This document shows, piece after piece, positions 1-5,071 of a stretch of DNA of 6,744 nt. Source of the DNA: DATIJJ01 sp039936115 (GTDB lineage: Bacteria > Pseudomonadota > Gammaproteobacteria > DSM-16500). Each line of letters opens with the position of its first letter. Positions within the stretch are counted from its first letter, which is position 1. The notes beneath the pieces are model-generated. The model saw only the letters and a list, made by a program, of their open reading frames with translations, was not told the origin of the DNA and ran no database searches. The position numbers were made by a program, and so were the translations under genes. Where the stretch lies: positions 1-6,744 of the forward strand of contig JBDTIZ010000195.1 in assembly GCA_039936115.1 (NCBI GenBank), in the 5' to 3' direction.

Positions 1-882
1 GCATTACTGAAAAATGCTGATATTGCTATGCACCAAGCTAAATCGCGCGGCCGTAATACCTATCAATTTTTTCGCGAAGAAATGCATGCGCTTAGTCGAC
101 GTGAATTGATTTTGAGTTCTAGTTTGCGCGGTGAGTCGATTTATCAAAACCTAAATATTTATTATCAGCCACAAGTAAACCTTGAAAACAAAAAAATAGA
201 ATGCATGGAAGTGTCGCTCATTTGGCAACATCCGGATTTTGGTTTAATTACGTATGAAGAGTTTTCTCGATTGGCCGAAAACAATGGCCAAATTGTTCCA
301 ATAAATGAGTGGTTACTGCGCCAAGCGTGCCAACAATTGTTGACATGGCGTGAGCAAGGTTTTCAACTTTACTCACTTGCACTTAAAGTATCGTTAAAAC
401 AATTGGAAAAGTCGCATTTTATTCATAAGCTATCGGCCATTTTGCAAGAACTGCACCTGGATCCAAGCAGTTTAATGTTTGAAATTACGGAAGGATCATT
501 GTTGAGTAAAATCGAACAGGTTGAAAAAGTACTGCATATGATGAAACATTTAGGCGTGCAAATTGCAATTAATAATTTTGGCGCGGGGCATTTGCCACTT
601 CAACATTTAAGACGTTTGCCGATAGATATTTTTAAAATTGATAGTTCGCTGATTCAAGATATTACTGTCAATAAAGAAAGTGAAGCGATTGTGAAAATGA
701 TTATTGCTTTGGCGAAGAGCTTGCAATCTATTGTCATTGCAGAAGGAGTTGAAAGCGCTAAGCAGAAGAACTTATTGCTCGAACTGGGCTGCGCTAAGAT
801 GCAGGGTCAGTTGTTTAGTCGCCCATCGCTTGCTAATGAACTCACAACGGTTGAAGTTCAACGGATAAGTGAAAATGTTTAA
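1..882 (+). CDS. GGDEF-EAL domain protein, 3' part; degenerate, probably non-catalytic EAL domain
   Basis: The frame is open from base 1, so the start lies outside the window; the ATG at 28 is internal. The first codons (ADIAMHQAKSRGRN, then F-F) match the C-terminal end of a GGDEF diguanylate cyclase domain. An EAL domain follows from about base 160 to 850 (YYQPQV, WQHPDFG, FEITEG, KIDSSLI, IAEGVES, GQLFSRP). EAL domains normally hydrolyse cyclic-di-GMP using metal ions. Here the signature EAL reads EVS (208-216), the usual N of the NxS strand is K (LKVS), and the DDFGTG loop reads NNFGAG with both aspartates changed to asparagine (571-576). The E of EITE, the K of FKID, the E of AEGVE and the Q of QG are kept. 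Loss of this many metal ligands argues against phosphodiesterase activity; a c-di-GMP-binding or protein-interaction role is the inference. The GGDEF motif and any sensor domain are not visible. The family is certain; the lack of activity is likely. Confidence 0.93.
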   Translation, partial: ALLKNADIAMHQAKSRGRNTYQFFREEMHALSRRELILSSSLRGESIYQNLNIYYQPQVNLENKKIECMEVSLIWQHPDFGLITYEEFSRLAENNGQIVPINEWLLRQACQQLLTWREQGFQLYSLALKVSLKQLEKSHFIHKLSAILQELHLDPSSLMFEITEGSLLSKIEQVEKVLHMMKHLGVQIAINNFGAGHLPLQHLRRLPIDIFKIDSSLIQDITVNKESEAIVKMIIALAKSLQSIVIAEGVESAKQKNLLLELGCAKMQGQLFSRPSLANELTTVEVQRISENV

Positions 883-935
883 TCGTTTTTCGATGGAAAA
901 AACCTTTTCCTAACATTCCCTTGTCAGAAGAGATA

Positions 936-944
936 TGGTATATA
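936..944 (+). promoter_or_regulatory. possible extended -10 promoter for the tolB operon
   Basis: TG-G-TATATA fits the extended -10 form TGnTATAAT at 4 of 6 hexamer positions and lies 64 bases before the tolB start. A TTGTCA at 921-926 resembles a -35 box but sits only 12 bases upstream, too close to work with this -10. The gap between the EAL gene and tolB (126 bases) is the only sizeable space before the operon, so a promoter here is plausible. The assignment is by eye and weak. Confidence 0.3.
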
Positions 945-1008
945 TCAGCATCTGCTAACCGTAGTTTTAACCAACCTAATAAAAATAATTTGTGGAGACA
1001 AAAACGAA

Positions 1009-2310
1009 ATGCAAAGATTAATTGCTATCGTGTTTTTCTGTTTGAGCTTAGTCATCTCGACACATGCTTACGCGATGTTAAGTATGGAATTGACCCGTGG
1101 TGTGGCAGGTGCCGTGCCAATTGCGATTGCGCCATTTGGGTCACAGGATGACTCGATGTCTCAAAATGTCTCAACGATTATTGGCAATGATTTAAAAAAT
1201 AGTGGTCGGTTTAAAGTGTATGGGGGCCAGGCAGTTAGTCCTGATATGCCTATGAATTATTACCGCAGCATAGGCGCTGAAAACGTAGTGATGGGTAAAG
1301 TTGAGCTTGTTGGTGTCAATCGTTACCAAGTCACTTTTAAGTTATCAGAAACGTTCAAAGGCAAAGAATCCGATGCCATTTTGCCTCTTTTAACTCAAAA
1401 GTTTGTCGTGTCTGAGAGTGAACTGCGACCATTGGCGCATCATATTAGTGATTTAATTTATCGGCAATTGATTGGTGTTCGCGGAATTTTCTCTACTCAC
1501 TTCGTCTATATTGTTGTTCAACATTTAGGTGCAGGTCAAAATCAGTATACGTTAGAAGTGTCAGATGCAGATGGCTATAACCCACGACCTTTGTTGAGTT
1601 CGACAGAACCTATTATGTCGCCAGCTTGGGCACCCAATGGTCGGCAAATCGCGTATGTTTCTTTTGAAAATAAGCATTCGTCCATCTATACCCAAGATGT
1701 CGCAACGGGTGCGCGACGTTTAATTAGTAGTTTCAAAGGAATTAATGGCGCACCCGCTTGGTCGCCTGATGGTAGAAAATTAGCTGTGGTGCTTTCTAAA
1801 GATGGTACACCTAATATTTATGTAATGAACCTAGACTCACGTCAATTAACGCGGGTGACAAACGATCAATCTATTAATACGGAACCTTCCTGGTCACCGG
1901 ATGGAAGATCCATTATTTTTACGTCGAATCGCAGTGGCGGGCCGCAAATTTTTCAAACGAATTTAGGTGGGGGTGGGACAACCCGTTTGACTTTCGAGGG
2001 AAATTATAATGCGCGTGCTTCGTTCACGCCGGATGGTAAGCATATTGTCATGTTGAATCAAGACGCAAAATTATTTAACGTAGGCGTGTTGGACTTGGAT
2101 ACAGGCACTTTTCGTATTTTGACGAATTCGTCGGGCACAGATAATGAATCGCCTAGTGTAGCACCTAACGGCAGTATGATATTATATGGCACACTTTACT
2201 CGGGGCGAAGTGTGTTATCGATGGTAGCAAGTGATGGCAGTGTTCAGGTACGATTGCCAGCACGTAATGGTGAAGTCCAGGATCCGGCTTGGTCGCCATA
2301 TTTATCTTGA
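1009..2310 (+). CDS. tolB: Tol-Pal system periplasmic beta-propeller protein TolB
   Basis: TolB is the periplasmic member of the Tol-Pal system. It binds Pal through its propeller and TolA through its N-terminus, helping the outer membrane follow the septum during division. The product has 433 residues, close to the E. coli length of about 430. A signal peptide covers residues 1-22 with an A-Y-A cleavage site. The TolB N-terminal domain follows (to about 160), then a six-bladed propeller with the repeated PD40 signature: PAWAPNG (about 205), PAWSPDG (249), PSWSPDG (293), ASFTPDG (337), PSVAPNG (382) and PAWSPYL at the C-terminus. The stretch EPIMSPAW and the RLTFEGNYNAR segment are typical of TolB. 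The start is supported by GGAG at 994-997, 11 bases upstream, and by the signal peptide. It begins a compact operon with pal 23 bases downstream. In many gammaproteobacteria tolQ, tolR and tolA lie directly upstream; here the neighbour is a cyclic-di-GMP protein. Confidence 0.97.
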   Translation: MQRLIAIVFFCLSLVISTHAYAMLSMELTRGVAGAVPIAIAPFGSQDDSMSQNVSTIIGNDLKNSGRFKVYGGQAVSPDMPMNYYRSIGAENVVMGKVELVGVNRYQVTFKLSETFKGKESDAILPLLTQKFVVSESELRPLAHHISDLIYRQLIGVRGIFSTHFVYIVVQHLGAGQNQYTLEVSDADGYNPRPLLSSTEPIMSPAWAPNGRQIAYVSFENKHSSIYTQDVATGARRLISSFKGINGAPAWSPDGRKLAVVLSKDGTPNIYVMNLDSRQLTRVTNDQSINTEPSWSPDGRSIIFTSNRSGGPQIFQTNLGGGGTTRLTFEGNYNARASFTPDGKHIVMLNQDAKLFNVGVLDLDTGTFRILTNSSGTDNESPSVAPNGSMILYGTLYSGRSVLSMVASDGSVQVRLPARNGEVQDPAWSPYLS

Positions 2311-2333
2311 TGTTCAAAATAAGGGAGACAGTG

Positions 2334-2867
2334 ATGAAGTTAAAAAAATTGGCACAAATTATGTTGGTTAGTTGCGGCATTTTAGCATTGGGCGCATGTT
2401 CTGCAAAGAAACATGGCGCAGGAGCGAATGGCAGTGATGCATCTGCGATGGACGCTATGAATGGTGGCGCACAGGTTTCAGGTGTAGGTGAGGGACAAAC
2501 TTTCGGTGATCCAGGTAGTTCTAAGGCATTAGCAGCTAAAGGCACCTATTATTTTGATTTCAATAAGTATGATGTGCGCCAAGAAGATAAGCCTGCTGTA
2601 TTATCTAAAGCAGATACTCTGGTTGCGAATCCAAATCACAAAGTTCTTTTGGAAGGCCATACCGATCCACGCGGTAGCCGTGAATATAATGTTGCATTAG
2701 GCGAAAATCGTGCGAATTCAGTATTAGAACTGATGAAATCACGCGGTGTGAACCCTAACCAAGTTCGCGTTGTAAGCTACGGCGCAGAACGTCCAGCTGT
2801 ACAAGGTCATTCGGAAGAAGACTTCCAATTAGACCGTCGTGCAGTTATTGCTAAAACACAGGGCTAA
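2334..2867 (+). CDS. pal: peptidoglycan-associated lipoprotein Pal
   Basis: Pal is an outer-membrane lipoprotein that grips peptidoglycan and is mobilised by TolB/TolA. I chose the ATG at 2334 over an upstream in-frame start at 2289. It has a strong Shine-Dalgarno (GGGAG, 2323-2327) at 6 bases, and the earlier start would overlap tolB and bury the signal peptide. The product has 177 residues. A lysine-rich N-terminus and hydrophobic stretch end in the lipobox L-G-A-C with the acylated cysteine at residue 22. Serine at +2 fits outer-membrane sorting. A flexible Gly/Ala/Ser linker covers about 23-65, then an OmpA-like domain covers about 70-172: YYFDFNKYDV, LEGHTDPRGS (D111 of the diaminopimelate-binding site), ALGENRANSV and VVSYGAERPA, ending DRRAVI. 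The last motif has D167 where many Pal proteins have N, a minor variation. It lies between tolB and cpoB in the operon. Confidence 0.97.
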   Translation: MKLKKLAQIMLVSCGILALGACSAKKHGAGANGSDASAMDAMNGGAQVSGVGEGQTFGDPGSSKALAAKGTYYFDFNKYDVRQEDKPAVLSKADTLVANPNHKVLLEGHTDPRGSREYNVALGENRANSVLELMKSRGVNPNQVRVVSYGAERPAVQGHSEEDFQLDRRAVIAKTQG

Positions 2868-2870
2868 GCC

Positions 2871-3959
2871 ATGTTAATTTCTTATTTTAAACGAACTGTT
2901 CTGGTGGCGATGTTATCTTGCATCGCCTTGCCGGTTTTTGCGGATGATGCGCCAGTATTTGATGTGGATAATTATCCGCCTCAATTTGATGGCCAACCTG
3001 ATGGAGGTGGTGCACCTACAGTGACTCCACAACCAGCATTGCGGGTGTCAGAGACGCCGGCAGTGGCGGCATCCCAATCACAGGCTAGACAATATGCACC
3101 TACGCAATTATTGTCGACAGAACAACGCATTGCGCGTCTTGAGCAACAGATAAACAACTTGCAGCATACGGATTCAGCATCCAAGATGACGTCGTTGCAA
3201 ACCGAAGTTCAATCACTTCGCGGCCAAGTTGAAGGTTTGACTCATCAGCTGCAGCAAGCACAAAGTCAGCAGCGCTCAATGTATACGGACTTAGACAAAC
3301 GTTTAAATAAGCTACAAGTGACTCCGCCGCCTGCTGCAACACAGCAAGCCGCAGAGGATGATGCACCTATACCCGCGGCGAAGCCTGTTCTTCTCGCTAA
3401 ATCCAAAACACTCGCTAAAACAAAATCAAAACCAGCCTCTATCCCTGCCGCCGAACCACCAGCAACAGCTGACAAGGTAGATGCCGCATCAACAGTAACG
3501 GATGATGTTCCCGCAGCAGTTGCAACAGCGTCGCCAAAAGCAGCAACGACTTCGCAACAATCTAATATGGGTCAAGCAGAGTTAGAAATTTATCAAACCG
3601 CCTATGACCTGATTAAAGCGAAAAAATACGATCAAGCAATTGGCGCATTACAGGGCATGTTGCAAAAATATCCATCAGGCCAGTTTGCTGCAAATGCACA
3701 TTATTGGTTGGGTGAGCTGTATGGCTTGCAAGGCAAAAATGATCAGGCAGCCGTTGAGTTTGCCAATATTGTGAAAAGTTATCCAGATAGTCCTAAAGTA
3801 TCTGACGCACACGTTAAGCTTGGGATGATTTATGCGGCTCAATTTAAATGGTCAGAAGCTAAGAACACGTTCAAGAAAGTTATCAGTCGTTATCCAGGCA
3901 GTACCTCTGCACGATTGGCATCTCAGCAATTGAAAGAAATCAAATTGGCAGGTCATTAG
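2871..3959 (+). CDS. cpoB: Tol-Pal cell-division coordinator CpoB (YbgF), long-linker form
   Basis: CpoB is a periplasmic protein which, in E. coli, links Tol-Pal activity to the septal peptidoglycan synthase PBP1B/LpoB. The product has 362 residues against about 263 in E. coli. A signal peptide ends at A24 (P-V-F-A). An N-terminal coiled coil of the trimerisation type covers about 82-149 (TEQRIARLEQQINNLQ and further heptads). A Pro/Ala/Lys/Thr-rich low-complexity linker covers about 150-232. A C-terminal block of TPR repeats covers about 236-358, with YPSGQFAANAHYWLGELY and YPDSPKVSDAHVKLGMIY. The extra length lies mostly in the linker, which contains a small tandem duplication. The start is three bases after the pal stop, with AGGG (2860-2863) inside the end of pal as ribosome-binding site, so translation is probably coupled. 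A cysteine at residue 17 does not form a good lipobox, so a soluble periplasmic product is preferred. Confidence 0.94.
   Translation: MLISYFKRTVLVAMLSCIALPVFADDAPVFDVDNYPPQFDGQPDGGGAPTVTPQPALRVSETPAVAASQSQARQYAPTQLLSTEQRIARLEQQINNLQHTDSASKMTSLQTEVQSLRGQVEGLTHQLQQAQSQQRSMYTDLDKRLNKLQVTPPPAATQQAAEDDAPIPAAKPVLLAKSKTLAKTKSKPASIPAAEPPATADKVDAASTVTDDVPAAVATASPKAATTSQQSNMGQAELEIYQTAYDLIKAKKYDQAIGALQGMLQKYPSGQFAANAHYWLGELYGLQGKNDQAAVEFANIVKSYPDSPKVSDAHVKLGMIYAAQFKWSEAKNTFKKVISRYPGSTSARLASQQLKEIKLAGH
3393..3428 (+). repeat. 18-base imperfect tandem repeat inside the cpoB linker
   Basis: Two adjacent 18-base units, 3393-3410 and 3411-3428, agree at 15 of 18 positions. They encode LAKSKT followed by LAKTKS in the low-complexity linker. 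The unit is in frame, so copy changes would alter linker length without breaking the gene. It adds positive charge to the linker. Confidence 0.7.
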
Positions 3960-3962
3960 TTC

Positions 3963-4604
3963 GTGAGCCGGTTACGTATTTCTGAAATCTTTTTTTCACT
4001 CCAAGGTGAAACCCGAACGGTTGGTCTCCCAACCGTTTTTATTCGCCTGACCGGTTGTCCATTGCGTTGCGGCTACTGCGATACTGCATATGCTTTTCAC
4101 GGCGGTAATTGGTTAGAAATCGATGAGATTCTCAAGCAAGCCGCAAGCTATGGTGCTCATTACGTCACCGTAACGGGTGGCGAACCGCTCGCTCAAAAAC
4201 CTTGTCTAGAGTTGCTAGCTAAATTATGCGATGTGGGCTATGAAGTTTCGCTTGAAACCAGCGGCGCGTTTGACGTTTCAGAAGTGGATAAACGCGTTGT
4301 AAAAGTTGTTGATATTAAAACACCAGGCTCTGGCGAAGTTGAAAAAAATTATTATCAAAATATCGCAGCTCTTTTGCCCCACGATCAGATCAAATTTGTT
4401 ATTTGTCAGCGGACTGATTATGAATGGGCAAAAGAAATAACTCAAAAATATCAATTAACTGACATTTGCCAAGTGCTTTTTTCGCCGAGTTATCAAGAAC
4501 AGCCCGCAGGCGAGTTAGCCGATTGGATTTTGGCAGATCGATTACCGGTGAGATTACAGATTCAATTACATAAATTTTTGTGGGGAGATGCTAAAGGTCG
4601 TTGA
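3963..4604 (+). CDS. queE: 7-carboxy-7-deazaguanine synthase QueE
   Basis: QueE is a radical-SAM enzyme that contracts 6-carboxytetrahydropterin to 7-carboxy-7-deazaguanine in the preQ0/queuosine pathway. The product has 213 residues. The N-terminus RISEIFFSLQGET is typical of the family. The iron-sulfur cluster motif is CX3CX2C at C32, C36 and C39 (GCPLRCGYCD). The SAM-contacting TGGEP is at 71-75, followed by SLETSGA, VDIKTPGSGE and a C-terminal QLHKFLWG. The start is a GTG: the reading starts at the expected family N-terminus, and no ATG fits. It lies three bases after the cpoB stop, with only a weak AGGT (3950-3953) upstream, so translation may depend on coupling to cpoB. The other preQ0 genes (queD, queC, folE) are not in the window. 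Placement behind cpoB is recurrent in gammaproteobacteria such as Pseudomonas. Confidence 0.96.
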   Translation: MSRLRISEIFFSLQGETRTVGLPTVFIRLTGCPLRCGYCDTAYAFHGGNWLEIDEILKQAASYGAHYVTVTGGEPLAQKPCLELLAKLCDVGYEVSLETSGAFDVSEVDKRVVKVVDIKTPGSGEVEKNYYQNIAALLPHDQIKFVICQRTDYEWAKEITQKYQLTDICQVLFSPSYQEQPAGELADWILADRLPVRLQIQLHKFLWGDAKGR

Positions 4605-4628
4605 TATTTTTTTTAAAATCTGTATTAT
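4601..4628 (+). promoter_or_regulatory. sigma70 promoter of the tRNA-Lys gene, overlapping the queE stop
   Basis: The -35 TTGATA (4601-4606, 5 of 6 consensus) and -10 TATTAT (4623-4628, 5 of 6) are 16 bases apart. A GC-rich discriminator (ggcgcctc, 4630-4637) follows, as is common for stable-RNA promoters under stringent control. The predicted transcription start is near 4635, about 16 bases before the mature tRNA. The -35 box includes the queE TGA (4602-4604). Read by eye; no experimental support. Confidence 0.62.
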
Positions 4629-4650
4629 TGGCGCCTCAAGTTTAGGTCTC

Positions 4651-4723
4651 GGGTCGTTAGCTCAGTCGGTAGAGCAGCAGGCTTTTAACCTGTTGGTCCT
4701 GCGTTCGAATCGCAGACGACCCA
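4651..4723 (+). tRNA. tRNA-Lys (anticodon TTT)
   Basis: The 73-base sequence folds into a full cloverleaf. The acceptor stem has 7 perfect pairs (GGGTCGT with ACGACCC), the D stem is GCTC/GAGC with loop AGTCGGTA, and the anticodon stem is GCAGG/CCTGT. The anticodon loop is CTTTTAA with TTT at 4684-4686. The variable loop is TGGTC, the T stem is CTGCG/CGCAG with loop TTCGAAT, and the discriminator base is A at 4723. The 3' CCA is not encoded (the next bases are CTC), so it must be added by the nucleotidyltransferase. A tRNA-Lys after the pal-cpoB region is an old synteny: E. coli has its lys/val tRNA cluster after cpoB. Confidence 0.97.
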
Positions 4724-4799
4724 CTCGAATCTTAATCTATCATCTTCAAAACTCCTAAAAACCATACTCTTCTTTGAGTTAACCTCCGGATTCGTTGTC

Positions 4800-4942
4800 A
4801 TGCCAGCGAGTCAATACCAGTCTTTTTGTAGGGGCGAACCTATGTGTTCGCCCTCTCGGTCGAAGAAATAACATTTGCATATTAAGGACGCAGGGTGAAC
4901 ACATAGGTTTGCCTCTACAAAAGCCTGCCTTTAAGCTGGCAT
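4800..4942. repeat. MITE-like nested inverted repeat
   Basis: Two 31-base arms, 4824-4854 and 4892-4922, are inverted copies agreeing at 28 of 31 positions, separated by 37 bases. An outer 8-base inverted pair, ATGCCAGC (4800-4807) and GCTGGCAT (4935-4942), brackets them. Each inner arm is itself a hairpin. On the left GGGCGAAC (4832-4839) pairs perfectly with GTTCGCCC (4846-4853) around a 6-base loop. On the right 4893-4900 pairs with 4907-4914 using three G-U pairs. The core GTAGGGGCGAAC and the outer GTCATGCCAGC resemble dispersed non-coding repeat families that I recall from several bacterial genomes. I see no clear target-site duplication and no transposase, so a non-autonomous or decayed element is the best reading. 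Confidence 0.78.
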
Positions 4943-4977
4943 TCTGGTTGAAATCAAAGCAGCATATAAAATAGATT

Positions 4978-5008
4978 TTTACATCATAGAATGGTGCTAG
5001 GATATAAT
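4978..5008 (+). promoter_or_regulatory. possible sigma70 promoter upstream of clpB
   Basis: A perfect -10 TATAAT (5003-5008) is preceded by TTTACA (4978-4983, 5 of 6 to TTGACA). The spacer is 19 bases, longer than the usual 17, so strength is uncertain. It would give a basal clpB transcript starting near 5015, upstream of the heat-shock start. Confidence 0.4.
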
Positions 5009-5012
5009 TAGA

Positions 5013-5038
5013 CTTGAATTGTGACTTTTCAACCCTAT
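5013..5038 (+). promoter_or_regulatory. sigma32 (RpoH) heat-shock promoter of clpB
   Basis: The -35 CTTGAA (5013-5018) matches the sigma32 consensus exactly. CCCTAT (5033-5038) matches CCCCAT at 5 of 6 positions, with a spacer of 14 bases inside the normal range. The predicted start is near 5045, leaving a leader of about 27 bases with AAGG (5061-5064) seven bases before the clpB ATG. clpB is a classic RpoH target, which supports the call. Read by eye only. Confidence 0.75.
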
Positions 5039-5071
5039 CATTAAAGTACATGTTTAATTTAAGGCGCTCTC

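Larger units (their letters stand above)
4724..5071. other. intergenic region between tRNA-Lys and clpB
   Basis: These 348 bases carry no gene I can support. They hold AT-rich sequence directly after the tRNA without a convincing terminator (4724-4799), a nested inverted repeat (about 4800-4942), and promoter elements for clpB (4978-5038). A minus-strand open frame covering 4779-5051 only reads through the repeat and promoters and has no protein-like features. Confidence 0.8.

Noticed and set aside
882..910. Two small inverted repeats after the EAL gene (ATCG/CGAT and GGAAAA/TTTTCC)
   Set aside because: The stems are short and AT-rich and are not followed by a T run, so a rho-independent terminator is not supported.
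921..1151. Open frame on the + strand overlapping the start of tolB
   Set aside because: It begins with TTG, has no ribosome-binding site, runs across the promoter region and the tolB signal sequence in another frame, and shows no protein family features.
2165..3475. Minus-strand open frames opposite tolB, pal and cpoB
   Set aside because: All lie opposite strong coding sequence, and their Ala/Cys/Ser-rich content follows from the codons of the real genes.
4605..4620. Run of eight T after queE as a terminator
   Set aside because: No GC-rich hairpin precedes it, and the run fits as the spacer of the tRNA promoter.
4706..4723. tRNA 3' end as an integration (att) site
   Set aside because: No duplicate of the tRNA 3' end is seen downstream in the window, and no integrase gene is present.
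4748..4782. ACTC/GAGT hairpin after the tRNA as its terminator
   Set aside because: The stem is only four pairs and is not followed by a T tract.
4779..5051. Minus-strand open frame of 90 codons in the tRNA-clpB gap
   Set aside because: It reads through the inverted repeat and both clpB promoters; its composition (Cys, Phe and Arg rich) is that of translated repeat DNA, and no start signals are seen.
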